Below, in pieces: positions 1 to 10,369 of a stretch of 64,000 nucleotides of DNA (position 1 is its first letter; every line of letters begins with the position of its first letter). A program made the translations under genes and the position numbers. The stretch spans positions 6,205,001 through 6,269,000 of the forward strand of contig OX419756.1 in assembly GCA_948567375.1 (NCBI GenBank), written 5' to 3'. The stretch is from Lunularia cruciata. Its lineage: Eukaryota > Streptophyta > Marchantiopsida > Lunulariales > Lunulariaceae. The notes under the pieces are model-generated. The model made no database searches, was not told the DNA's origin, and saw only the letters and a program-made list of their open reading frames with translations.

Positions 1-695
1 ATCTTCAAGACGAGCGGAAACAAATTCTCTTGGCTTCTAGCCAATTGGATGGCGTGGCAAAACTTTGGTGGCAATTCCGAGTAGAAAGAGCTGAATGACA
101 AATTGTTACACCAATTTTGACATGGGCAAAAATCAAGGATGCAATACTTGGTCGATTTCAAACTATAAATGCCACCCAAGCCGCACGAGATAAATTGGCG
201 GAGTTGAGGCAGATTGGCTCAATGAGAAGCTACATCACACAATTTCAGAACATCATCATGCAAATTCTAGATATCCAAGAAGGTGAAGTTATGGATTGAT
301 TTGTGCAAGGATTGAAGTCACGAACCAAATTGGAGGTGACCATGCGGGAGCCACAAAATGTAGAAGAAGCCATGCAATTGGCTGAGCGTTTTGATTCCTT
401 GGTTGCAATAACTTGGTCTCGACCTTGACCTACACAAAGCCTACCAGTACCACGAGTGGAAGAACTAGTACCAATGGAGATTGATGCTATCCAACGAAGA
501 TGACTTGGCACAACAGATAAAGAAAGATTATGACAAAATGGAGGTTGCTTTTATTGTCGCCAAGTTGGACATCGCATTGCTGAATGTCCACTTAGGAATG
601 GGCGACCTTGACAAGTTGCCCAGATGGAGTTTGTGGAACAGAATGTTCAAGGAAATGAAGAATCCTAGTAGGAGATTTCGAGCCGCCTACTAGGA
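1..695 (+). pseudogene. gag of the chromovirus, partial
   Basis: This is the capsid/nucleocapsid part of a gypsy polyprotein, cut by the window edge. The first 300 bases read as a retrotransposon gag domain (WWQF, then TWAKIKDAILGRF and a conserved LRQIGSMRSYITQFQ stretch). At about 545-590 a CCHC zinc knuckle is intact, CFYCRQVGHRIAEC, spaced C-x2-C-x4-H-x4-C. In-frame stops at about 298, 427 and 690 separate the pieces, so no full-length protein can be made. It runs directly into the protease. It would bind and package element RNA; this is from the family, not from anything seen to be functional here. Confidence 0.85.
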
Positions 696-697
696 GC

Positions 698-1462
698 TTG
701 ATTAGTTCCAATGGGATTGAAGGCTCAACCTATGCAAGTTTGCTTCACTTGCAAGGTACAATATCTAATTGGGGTTGTAGGATTCCGGTTGATTTTGGAA
801 GTTCAAAAAATTACATGTCTATGCAAGTAGCAAAGGAGTTGGGTATTCCTATCAAGCCAATGTTTGGAAGTAGTTTGATGATGGCGGATGGTAGAAAGGG
901 TCCTGCATTCCGCACCTCACATCCTGTTACCTTCAAGATTGGGAATGAGTATTTGGAGTGTATGAGGTTTGTAGTGGCACCTCTACACTATGATATCAGT
1001 CTAGGTCTACCTTGGCTTGAACATCGTAAGGTTCAATTTGATTGGACCCGACGACAAATTCAAGTACAACACCAAGGTAGAAATTCCCGTTTAGGTTGTT
1101 TGGCACCTCTGAGTAAGACGCCTAAGAATAGTCAGTCCCAAGATGGGAAGTTTATCGAGAAGGTAGCCATAGAGCAAATCTGGAAGAGAGATGAGTCCCA
1201 AGATGGGGAGTTTGCCAAGAAGGCAACCATAGAGCAAGCTTAGAAGAGAGATGAGTCCTTGGAAGGGAAGTTTGTTAATGAAGCGGCCATAGAGCAAGAT
1301 TTGGAGGAAGATAAGTCTATATTTGCGGTGTGGGTCAAGCCGATTGCACAAGAACAATCTGAGGAGGGCCAAGAGCCTCATCAAGCAATGGTTGATCAAA
1401 TAGTTCAGGAGTTTGCAGATGTGTTTCTGGATGATCTGCCAAAGGGATTACCCTTCAATTGA
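698..1462 (+). pseudogene. aspartic protease region of the chromovirus
   Basis: A retropepsin-type domain follows gag. The active-site segment reads VDFGSSKNYMS, where the family has D-S/T-G, so the catalytic serine or threonine is replaced by phenylalanine. Further on, HYDISLGLPWL matches the second conserved hydrophobic-Gly motif of gypsy proteases. The tail (about 1120-1300) holds an acidic stretch with three imperfect repeats of about 60 bases around the reading SQDGKF-EKVAIEQ. A stop at 1241 and another at about 1460 break the frame just before the reverse transcriptase. The domain identity is clear; the altered active site means a dead enzyme. Confidence 0.8.
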
Positions 1463-1465
1463 GGT

Positions 1466-2680
1466 ATGCCCTTCAAGATAGAGTTATTGCCAGGGAGTAC
1501 TCCAATGAGTAGACCAATCTATCGGCTCTCACCAAAGGAGTTGGAGGAGTTGCGAACAACACTTATAGAGTTGTTGGAGAAGGATTTCATACGACATAGA
1601 ACCTCTCCTTGGGGAGCACCGGTACTATTTGTTCCAAAGAAGGATGGAGGACTTCATTTTTGTATTGATTACCGTGGACTCAATAAGAAAATTGTGAAGA
1701 ATACATATCCCGTGCCTTGGATTGATGACCTGCTTGATCAACTAAGTGGAGCACGCTACTTTTCCAAGTTGGATCTTTGTAGCGGCTATTGGCAAATTTC
1801 TATTGAAGGAGAGGACGTGCAAAAGACTGCCTTTCGCACAAGGTATGGACATTTTGAGTAGAGAGTTCTACCTTTTGGACTCACTAATGCTCCAGTAGTC
1901 TTCATGGATCAGATGCATTGGGTGTTGGAGGGACTATTGGATCGGTCCGTGGTGGTGTTCTTAGATGATATTCTAATCTATAGCAGGATAGAGGCAGAAC
2001 ACGTGAATCATGTGCAAGAAGTCCTAAAACGACTACGACAGTGGAATTTCTACTGCAAGAAGTCAAAGTGTGCTTTTTGGCAGAAGGAGGTTACCTTCTT
2101 GGGTCATAAGATCTCATCAGAGGGGATCAAGATGGAAGAAGAGAAGATCAAGGCCATTACTGATTGGCCTACCCCAAAGGATGCTACAGAAGTACGAGCA
2201 TTCAATGGATTGGCCAGTTTTTACCGAAGGTTCATCCACTATTATGCTCACGTGGTTGCACCATTGACTGACCTCTTGGGAAAGAACTCGAGCTTCCAAT
2301 GGACCACCAAGCATGAAGAAGCATTCTAGAAGTTAAAGCATATGGTGTCTTCAAGACCCATTCTTCAACCATATGATCCTCAACTACCTTATGTGGTTGA
2401 TTTTGATGCTTTTAACTTTGCGATTGGAGCTGTGTTGCAACAAGAATTTCCAGATGGACTACATCCTATTGCCTTTGTGTCTTGCCGACTAAATACAACT
2501 GAAAGAAACTACTCTGCTTGAGATTGTGAACAACTTGCAATGGTATATGCCACCAAGGTATGGAGGCATTATCTCTTGGGGAAACAAGTGATCATGCAAA
2601 CTGATCACAAACCATTGTTGCAGACCTTACACTTGGAGCACATGAAGAGTCGGCATCATTGATGGGAAGAGCAACTCCAA
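1466..2680 (+). pseudogene. reverse transcriptase and RNase H of the chromovirus
   Basis: The fingers-palm region is nearly complete: [25 protein letters not shown], then [13 protein letters not shown], then LPFGLTNAP, then the catalytic VVVFLDDILIYS box (FLDD, the plant gypsy form of YxDD). The connection and RNase H follow (PYVVDFDAFNFAIGAVLQQ, DGLHPIAFVS, VIMQTDHKPL). Stops lie at about 1859 (TGG to TAG likely), 2328 (CAG to TAG), 2520 and 2662 (CGA to TGA). The catalytic aspartates are still readable. The role in a living element is to copy element RNA to DNA and to remove the RNA strand. Confidence 0.92.
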
Positions 2681-4281
2681 TTGTTTGACATCAAACTTGA
2701 ATACAAACCAGGTTGGTTCCATGTCATCCCCGATGCTCTATCACGACGACCTGATTTGAAGGATCTTCCTCTCATCACGACGGCAATTACAATGGTGTCC
2801 ATTGACCCTAAGGTCCATAATGAGTTTCAATCAGCTCGACAACAAGATCCCTTCTTCCAAATGGTACACGGTCGTCTGATAGCACGCAACAAGGAGTACA
2901 ACACCTTCTCCTTCAAGGAAGGCCTTTTATTCCATGAAGACCAAATCTATGTTCCAGCCAAAGGTGATCTTCAACTTGTGCGCCTTCAAGAAGCCCATGA
3001 TTTACCAATAGCTGGTCACATGGGAGTGGACAAGACCTTGGGCACCCTCCAACGCCAATGGTGGTGGCCCAACATGACATGAGATGTTCGAGACTTTGTC
3101 CGATCATGTGAGAGTTGCCAACGGAACAAGGCCAACAACCAGAAGCTGAGTGGACTCCTTCAACCACTCACCATTCCATCCGCTCGTTGGGAGCATGTGA
3201 GCTTGGATCTCATCACATCCTTGCCAAAGACAAAACAAGGACACACTGCAATTGTGGTGTTTGTGGATAAGCTTAGTAAGAAAATCCACTTGGCACCAAC
3301 TTGTGATACCGTGGATGCTCCAACCTTAGCGCAAATCTACTTCAACAATGTCTTCAAGCATCATGGGATGCCACGTGTACTCATCTCCAACCGTGATCCT
3401 CGATTTACCGGGAAGTTTTGGCAAGCACTCTTCCAGATACTCGGTACCAAGCTTGCTTTGTCCACAGCCTATCATCCTCAAACTGATGGACAAACCAAAC
3501 ACGCCAATCGTACATTGGAGGATATGTTGCGGGCCTTTGTCAATGTCCACCATACCAACTGGGATGAATGTCTTGCAGTTGCAAAATTTGCCTACAACAA
3601 TTCCAAATAGGCAAGCACTGGATTTTCTCCCTTCTTTCTCAATTTTGGCCAAGATCCGCTTGTTCCAGATTCTCTTCTTGCTCCCCCTCCCTCTCAGGTT
3701 CCTCATACTTCTACATTCTTGACCACTATATCCCAATCTCTCCAACAAGCCAAATCTCACCTCCTTGTTGCTCAAAATTGCCAAAAACAATATGCGGACC
3801 ATCATCGTCGAGATCTCACCTTTGAAGTTGGTGATAAAGTCATGCTATCCTCTAGTAACCTCCCTCTCCCACTTGATACCCAAGTTCGTAAACTTGCTCC
3901 TAATTGGATAGGACCCTTTGATATCACCCACATTATCTCTCCTGTTGCTTATCGACTTGCCTTACCTTGTCACATGCGTATCCATCCTGTCTTTCATGTT
4001 TCCAAGTTGAAACCTTTTGTTCCTTTTCCTCTCGAGTCCAACCTCCCCCTCTTCCTATCCCTATCAATGATCATGAGGAGTACAAAACTGATCGTATCCT
4101 TGCGCGTCGCCATATTCAACGAGGCCGTCGCCAACATACGGCGTACAAGGTCCTTTGGAAAGGGTATCCCCTTCATGATGCCACATGGGAACCTCTTTCT
4201 CACCTCCAGAATGCACAGATGGCCATCAAGGAATTCAAAGCTTCATTGGCAACAAGGACGTCACCAACTAGCGGCGGGTGA
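2681..4281 (+). pseudogene. integrase with C-terminal chromodomain
   Basis: The zinc-binding part shows the HHCC arrangement (HDLPIAGHMGVDKT, then CESCQRNK at about 3110). The catalytic core follows: LDLITSLPK (first Asp), SNRDPRFTGKFW (second Asp) and TDGQTKHANRTLED, where the family has GQTE; the third catalytic acid, Glu, is replaced by Lys, which a single G-to-A change explains. Stops occur at 3080 (CGA to TGA) and 3608 (CAG to TAG). The C-terminal GPFDITHIISPVAYRL module is followed, after a frameshift near 4035, by a chromodomain at about 4100-4250 with YKVLWKGYP and ATWEPLSHL. Chromodomains target such elements to marked chromatin. The enzyme is dead. Confidence 0.92.
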
Positions 4282-4284
4282 ATA

Positions 4285-4747
4285 TGTAACAATATGGAGT
4301 TGAGTGACGAAGTTAGTTGGGCTTACAAAGTAGAGAATAAGACAAAATAGCCTAGAATATTCTAGAAGCATCTAAGAAGCTTCTGAGGAAGCTTCTCAAC
4401 TAGTTAACTTGCGCCCTAAGCAGGTAGCTTCTAGAAGCTTCTAACTAGCTTAGCTTACACGCCAAGTAGGCGGCTTCTAGAAGGAAGCTTCTTGAGAAGC
4501 TTTCTAGTTAACTTGGCTTGCACTCCAAGAAAGCGGCTCAAGGAAGTTTCTTGAGAAGCTTCAAGGGTCTTGTATGCTACCTATAAATACCAAAGCCGAA
4601 GCTCATGCTAGGCATTCGGAGTTTTCCTTCATTCAAATGCCCCAATGTGAGTTTCCATTCTCCTATTTCTCTCCTCAGTTTTGGTCTTTTACATTATAGA
4701 TCCTTGATCTGTTGATTTCATCCAAGAAATTATGTATATCTACAACA
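4285..4747 (+). repeat. 3' LTR of the chromovirus
   Basis: The sequence starts TGTAAC directly after a purine tract and ends ACAACA, the usual TG...CA ends. It contains several copies of an AGAAGCTTCT-like palindromic word (TTCTAGAAGCTTCT and variants at about 4365-4560). CTATAAATACC at about 4580 is a good TATA box for the LTR promoter. Its partner LTR lies outside the window. The minus-strand copy at 24.79-25.26 kb matches along most of its length, which supports these borders. Confidence 0.75.
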
Positions 4748-4749
4748 GA

Positions 4750-5034
4750 CAACACCGACTACACTTGATGTTTCGACAGGCTGCACTATCTTGAGAGTGC
4801 ATGAGGTTTTTCCATCTGGAGTCCTTGTGTTAGAAGGATGTGATGGTGTTTTTTGGAAGGATCATGTGCACAATTGTGCACCATGCCACCTCCCAAACAT
4901 TGATGGTACTATGGACCCAAGCTTGGCACTTGTACGTGCAGGCTTGAGGTGTGTGTTATGTGGCTCTTCTGGTGGAGCTGCTACTATGTTAGTGTGTGAT
5001 AGTTATTCAAGAGGATAGCATATGGCATGAATGT
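4750..5034 (+). pseudogene. PHD-finger fragment of a gypsy polyprotein
   Basis: An open stretch right after the LTR reads VHEVFPSGVLVLEG, then NCAPCHLPNIDGTMDPSLA, then CVLCGSSGGAATMLVCD and a degraded end. The spacing C-x2-C ... MLVCD-x2-(S/C)-RG-(stop)-HM is that of the first half of a PHD zinc finger, C..C...CD.C..GWH..C; the third-pair cysteine now reads Tyr and the Trp codon reads TAG. From memory, this linker-plus-PHD arrangement sits downstream of integrase in a class of plant gypsy elements. It does not belong to the chromovirus, which ends at 4747. It may belong to the methyltransferase-bearing lineage found at 9.4-14 kb, but this is an inference. Confidence 0.6.
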
Positions 5035-6240
5035 ATCCTTCAATTATCACACTTGAAATTATTATGAGACCTACTATGCGCACTGAGTTAGAATTTTTGA
5101 AAGTTGATAGGGTAAACTGCTCCCACAACTTCATGCTCTCTAGAAAATTGTACAGAGTTTGCCATTTCTTCAATTTTCAATGGAATTTTTTGAAAACTTC
5201 CAAGAAAATTCAATGCATTATATCCTACATTTTGACACAAAATCTAGAGAGAGATCATTCTTGCACAAGGATTAATGAGTTTTTAAAGTTAGGGGGGTGG
5301 TTTTTAGACCAAATCTGAAATATGTGTGCTGAATAGAAAAATACCTAGGCCAAATTGCTCAACAAAAAGATCTGAAATTTTGCAGGAAGAGACTTCTTAT
5401 AGTTGTGATCAAGTGTGCAGAATTTCAAAGGACTTTGACTTACCAATTGAGAGATGTGACTGACATTGTGAGAAAGGGTAAATTTTGCAAAGTTTAGATC
5501 TTATGCATGAGGAGTGTGAGAGCAACAAAAAGCATATTTGAGTGTTTAGACTCATCTTGGGAACATGGAGAGTTACAAAGAGTGTAAATTGAGGCTATGA
5601 AAGGTTCCCCAAGGGTTTGAGGTAATTGTAAAGGTAGATTTGAGAAAAAGAGAATTTAGAATAAAATTTGAACAGAGTGTTGAGAGGATCCAAAAACTTA
5701 CACCACTTGGAAGAAAGAGTGAGTCTAAGTGCTTTTATGTGGAGAGAAGGGACAAAAGGCAAGTTCATATCCATTGACTTTTGAGAGCAAAATATTGAGG
5801 GAAAGGAGAGGCTTACTTGACTTGTGTTTTCATGTTGGACCTTCTTTACCAAGAGAGAAGATCTAAGACCAAGGAGTTATGTGAGGTTTGTGGAGTGGAA
5901 GGACTTCCAAAAGGATGTGAGTGTAGTAAAAGCACTTTGGAGACTTTGGTGAAGGATCTTGGAAAGAGTTTAAGTATACCTACTGAAATACTACCACCTT
6001 CATCGGCTAGTTCTCAAGATTAGTGATGGAGATAATGTTTCAACTTATGGATAAATTATCCATGAGAGTTTGATTAATATGCACTCTAGGATTTGATGTT
6101 GCTATAGAAATCTTGGAGCAACCTGAAATTTTTGTGTTCCCTAGGATGGATTACTTTTAAATGGTGTCAATCATGTATATACTCTATTATTTATAGATTG
6201 AGAGAAAAAAATTGAGAAAAAAGAAACATAGTGAGGGGTT
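5035..6240. other. AT-rich stretch without a recognisable gene
   Basis: No conserved protein is visible on either strand; the longest open frames are under 100 codons and look random. The stretch lies between the PHD fragment and the gag of the next element, so it may contain a decayed LTR and leader, but I could not find a pair of matching ends. A GGGGGG tract at about 5292 is the only purine-rich candidate. Confidence 0.5.
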
Positions 6241-6243
6241 AAG

Positions 6244-7470
6244 ATGGGAAAGCTTCTAGTTTTCTTTGGCAAGGATGGAGGAGATGTGGAGGCCTTTGTG
6301 AGAGAATTCAAGAGAGCTTGCACAATGAGAGGAGGAAGAATGAGTGGGCCTCATTATTACCAAATTTCTTTGAGGATGCAGCACTTACATGGTATGAGTC
6401 AGAATACCAAAAGAGAAAGAGGAAAGATAGGCAAGAAGAGTCTTGGGAGAGTTTGACTTCAACACTCATTGAGAACTTTCTTCTAGATGAGAGTTCTGAG
6501 AGATTGATGAATGATGTTACCTTCCTCAAGCAAGGAGAGGGAGAGAAAGTGAAAATCTATGTGGAAAGAGTGGAAAAGTTAAGAGTCCAGATTTTGTATA
6601 GTGTTGAGGAAAGGTGAGGATCATGTGGAGACAACTATGATTGGCATAGGGGCCATGCTCACCAAGAAATTTATGGGAGGATTGAGACCACAAATTAAAA
6701 ACTAGGTGAGATGAGAAACCTTCTTCCAAGGTTGAAGCTATCAAGATCTCAATTCCTATGGAGGAGAGTTTGGAAGGAGATGAGAGTGATTTGGTGGTGA
6801 ATGAGGTTTTGCATCCTCCTCAAGGCTACAAGTATGGTGGAACTTCTATACTTTGGTGGCAAGAGTTGCACCACAAGTAGTAGTTGCTCCAATTCTTACA
6901 CCTCCACCAAAAAATCCACTTCAAACTATCACAAAACAACTTGCAAATCTTAAGATCAATGTGGTGCAACTATGGGAGAAAAGAAAGGTGGATTAGAATG
7001 TAGGGAGAGGACCTAGGAGTTATGGAAACTATCCATATAGAGGAGGCCAACCAACCAACAATTTCAATGATAGAAATTGTTTTTGGTAGTGGAAGAAGAG
7101 GACATATCCAAAGGAATTGCCCAAATTCCATTTACCATGGAGGGAGCCAATAGAGGGAAAGAGGGAGGTAATGAAATCCAAGTGGCTCCTAATCCAAACA
7201 AAGGTAAGGGGATAGTATCTATCAATATGGTTGAGAGCAAGTATGAGAAGGGGGAGTGCTCAAACTCCAAAGGTCTTCATCTGGATCTTTTGGCACAAGA
7301 GAAAAAGAGAGCTTGTTTTGCAAAGGGTGTGCATTCTTCTCATAGATTTACTCCTAGCCAAGATACTCCTATGCCTACAAGGAGCACTTGCACAAGCATT
7401 TCAACACCATCAACAACGAAGACTCCAAGGAAGAAGTTGGGGATGGAGGACTTCTTGATCTCAAAGTAAA
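6244..7470 (+). pseudogene. gag region of the second gypsy element
   Basis: The beginning reads FFGKDGGDVEAFVREFKRA, followed after a frame change near 6340 by WASLLPNFFEDAALTWYES and ESWESLTSTLIENFL, typical of a retrotransposon gag capsid domain. Near 7076-7125 a zinc knuckle can be read in two frames: CFW, then GRRGHIQRNCP one frame over, so the second cysteine is lost by a small indel. A long low-complexity serine, proline and lysine-rich stretch follows to about 7470. The pieces cannot form one protein. Confidence 0.75.
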
Positions 7471-7484
7471 AATGAAACTACAAT

Positions 7485-7980
7485 ATGGAGGATATTGGTA
7501 GTCACAAGAGTAACATCACAGTGGGCCAATTGATTGCTTTGAATCCTAGTTTGAGAAAGGGGCTTAGAGGTAGTTTGATTTTTACAAGGAGCAAGAGGAA
7601 GAAGGAGGAAAAAGCTCCAGTATCAATGGGGGTGGTGGATGCTAAGCTAGCACCATGGGAGGCTTGTGAATATGCCTCCAAGATTGATGTGAGAGTGAAT
7701 AGTTGCAACATCAAGGATGCATTGGTTGATGGAAGATCAATAGTAAATGCCATGTTTGAAAGGTTGATGAAGAAGTTAGGTATGATACCCTCAAGACCTT
7801 CAACATTTGTGGTGAGTATGGCAAACAAGCAACAACTTTGACCAGTAAGGGTGATGGATAAGGTGGTAGTTTTAGTTATGGGAGTTCAGAATCTCATGAC
7901 TTTCCAAGTCTTGAAGGATTCAAGTTATGACTTACTTCTTGGGAGGCTATGGTGGAGAGCAGCATGTACAACTGATTGAT
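7485..7980 (+). pseudogene. aspartic protease of the second gypsy element
   Basis: The segment IKDALVDGRSIVNAMFERLM matches the gypsy retropepsin active-site region, where related elements have D-S/G-G-A/S; here the reading is D-G-R-S, so the catalytic triad is not canonical. Downstream, VLKDSSYDLLLGRLWW matches the second conserved motif (D-x-L-L-G-R-x-W). A TGA at about 7840 interrupts the frame between the two. Identity is good, function is not. Confidence 0.7.
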
Positions 7981-8394
7981 GACACAAAGGGTACTTGAGG
8001 ATTGGGCTATCAAACCAAAGAATCATAGTTTCTCTAACTAACACCACCAACACTTCACACTTAGATACACCATTTTTTGATTGTTGGGAATCAAATTCTG
8101 AAGAAGGACCTTCAGGTGTGGATACAAGCATGGAAGAGGAGACTTCCAAAGAGGAGGATAAATCTAAATCTGATTCAAATGTGTATCTCTTGTGTGCTAT
8201 AGATTTTGCACCTAAGCCAGAGGTTTTTGAGAGACTCAAATAAATCACCATTGATACTTGAGGAGATAGAGAAGAAGTTATCTACCCTCAAGTATCATCC
8301 AAATGTTACCAAGGAGGAGAAGGTGAGATTTGAGGAGATTAATCTACATGTTTGCTTTTAGTTACAATGATCTAAAGGAAGTCACCTTGGAGGA

Positions 8395-9440
8395 GCACAA
8401 GATAGAGGTGGAGTCACATGCAAGACTAGTACGCCAAAAGCAACATCACATTAGCCCACCTATAACTTTGGTTGTGAAGGAGTAGATTGATAAGCTCAAG
8501 GAGACTGGGTTTATCTTTGAGATGGAGAATTCAGAATGGGTATCTCCAGTTGTGATTGTGAAAAAAAAGAATGGCAAGCTTTGGGTATGTGTGGATTACA
8601 AGAAGCTCAACATTATTACTAAGAAGGACTACAACCCATTACCATTCATTGATGAGATCTTGGAGGAGGTTGTAGGTCATGAGAGGTACAAGTTTGGAGA
8701 TGGTTATAGTGGATATAACCAAATCAAGATTGCACAAGAGCATCAACAACTCACCACATTCACCACACTTTGGAGAACTTATGCTATCAAGGTCATGCCT
8801 TTTGGGCTTTGCAATGCTCCAGCCACATTCCAACCATTCATGAACAAGATATTTGAACCTTTCACTGGGAAATTTGTGAGAGACTTCATTGATAACTTTT
8901 ATGTCTATGGGAGCAAGGAGGAGCACTTTGAGCACCTAACTAAGGTCTTATAAGTGCTTGGATGAGGCAAATGAATCATTTAACCTAGAGAGGTGCATTT
9001 TTGGATGTGAAGAAGGTCTACTTTTGGGGCATATCATTTCCAAGGATGGAATAACAGTTAATCTTGAGAAAGTGAGGAAAATCTTAGACCTTCCATTCCC
9101 TTCAAGCTTGACAAAGTTATGCCGATTCTTGGGGATGGTTGGGTACTATAGGAGGTTCATCTTCTCATTTTCCAATGAGGCTTATGCATTGACCATCTAC
9201 ATGAAGAAGGGTGTAGATTACATGGTGATTTTGGAAGACAAGGAGGCTCTCAAAGATTTTGAAGAGCTCAAGCAATCCCTTGTTGTAGCTCTAATTCTTG
9301 CTAAACCCACTTGGACTAAGCCTTTCATCCTCCACACTAATGCCTTTAATGTTGCTATATGATGCACCTTAGTCAATTTTACCAAGATAGGCATGATCAT
9401 CAAATAGCTTATGCTAGTAGGCAGATGATTTCAACAAAGA
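8395..9440 (+). pseudogene. reverse transcriptase and partial RNase H of the second gypsy element
   Basis: The order is ETGFIFEMENSEWVSPVVIV, then VKKKNGKLWVCVDYKKLN, then YNQIKIAQEHQQ, then VMPFGLCNAPATFQ, then the catalytic box FIDNFYVYG, where the family has FIDD/FLDD (second Asp changed to Asn, one base). A stop at 8951 is followed by FLGMVGYYRRFI and the start of RNase H (PFILHTNAFNVAI, IAYASRQM). The usual S-D in RNase H (LHTDAS) reads HTNAF. The reading stops at the junction near 9440. Confidence 0.88.
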
Positions 9441-9790
9441 GATGCCCAATTGTATCAAAGATCACATGCCCAATTATATCAAAGATCTCCTCAGGTGTAG
9501 GCATGGCATACCAATCAAACCTAGTGTGTTGGTTGATACAATGATAATCTCTACACAATTGCCTATTTGTGTAGTTGCCATGCATATCCTTCTTGGCGGG
9601 CATCACTGTCACTGATGCATACTCTCTATGTGAAATCTCCACCAAACCAGCCTCAAAAGGTCTCTACTCCAACTCTGAATCAATGTCCTCTCCATATCAC
9701 TATATTGATAAGGACATAAAAAAACTCATGTATTTCTAGTCAGCTCAATCCAAATACAATGTCCTTTTAGAGCACCCAAATCCTTCATAT
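9441..9790 (-). pseudogene. N-terminal reverse transcriptase of the methyltransferase element
   Basis: The minus strand reads NTxVFLCPYQYSDMERTLIQ, then GLVEISHREYASVTVM, PAKKDMHGNYTNRQLCRDY, and YAMPTPEEIFDIIG, matching the fingers region of gypsy reverse transcriptase (PxxKKD-G-xR-C-DYR-IN and the PTPEEIFD motif). A 24-base tandem duplication (9442-9463 and 9466-9487) repeats the IFDIIGH reading. The polymerase stops there; palm, RNase H and integrase are gone, replaced by the second gypsy element in the opposite orientation. Confidence 0.75.
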
Positions 9791-9798
9791 TGAGGCAA

Positions 9799-10081
9799 AA
9801 CAACTCGTATAGCTCCTCAAGAATCTCCCAACTCTCTGTCGTTCCTCTCTTGTAAGCTTGGGTCCAAGATCTAGCTCCAAAGTATCCACTAAAATTGTCG
9901 TAGGAGTGGAAGACATACTGACTAGTTGCTACACTTGTTGAGGGCAAAACAACTTGTATAGCTCCTCAAGAACCTCCAAACTCTCTGTCTTTCCTCTCTT
10001 GTAAGCTTGGGTCCAAGATCTAGCTCCCAAGTATCCACTATAATTGTCATAGGAGTGGAAGACATACTGACTAGCTGCTAC
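9799..10081. repeat. 149-base-period tandem duplication
   Basis: About 134 bases at 9799-9932 recur at 9948-10081 with few differences. Both copies read on the minus strand as SQYVFHSYDN-SGY-GARSWTQAYKRG and EELY-LFC. The repeat lies in the linker between methyltransferase and reverse transcriptase. I do not recognise the encoded segment. Confidence 0.85.
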
Positions 10082-10369
10082 CCTTGGGAGCAATAGTGTC
10101 ATGCTCCTAACCACTAGAGGTTGTGACCTTTATATGAAAAACTCTCTCTACTTTGGCTACTAGCTCTACATGTCCTCTAGCATCATCCCAAGTAGACCAA
10201 GGGTGTAATCCAAGTAGCCCACCCTCACCTAGATAGACTCCAAGTAGACCACTCTCCCTAGTAGCTATTGGTTGTGTCCCAAGAATACCATCTCCACTCG
10301 GTCCATTGCTCCCAACATGTGCTTGAATCATCTTGATAGGCACAAGGCTCACAAGTGTCCAAGTGGTGA

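Larger units (their letters stand above)
1..4747 (+). mobile_element. Ty3/gypsy chromovirus, left-truncated, with 3' LTR
   Basis: The domain order gag, zinc knuckle, protease, reverse transcriptase, RNase H, integrase and chromodomain, followed by an LTR, defines a chromovirus-type Ty3/gypsy retrotransposon. The window starts inside gag, so the 5' LTR and primer-binding site are not visible. The frame is broken by about ten in-frame stops and a frameshift near 4035. The stops can mostly be read as CAG to TAG, CGA to TGA or TGG to TAG/TGA, i.e. transitions, so the element is old and inactive. A purine-rich tract (GCGGCGGGTGAA) lies just before the LTR at 4285. Related pieces on the minus strand lie at 24.8-25.3 kb and 29.6-30.3 kb. 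Confidence 0.93.
6241..9440 (+). mobile_element. second Ty3/gypsy element, 3'-truncated in RNase H
   Basis: Gag, zinc knuckle, protease, reverse transcriptase and the start of RNase H occur in order on the plus strand, in several frames. It differs in sequence from the chromovirus at 1-4.7 kb. It ends abruptly at about 9440 inside RNase H, where it abuts a minus-strand gypsy element in tail-to-tail (converging) orientation. Integrase and both LTRs are missing or unrecognised. Confidence 0.88.

Noticed and set aside
4791-5018. Independent small zinc-finger gene
   Set aside because: The finger is half, has a stop at a conserved Trp, lacks a promoter context and adjoins an LTR; it fits a retroelement fragment better.
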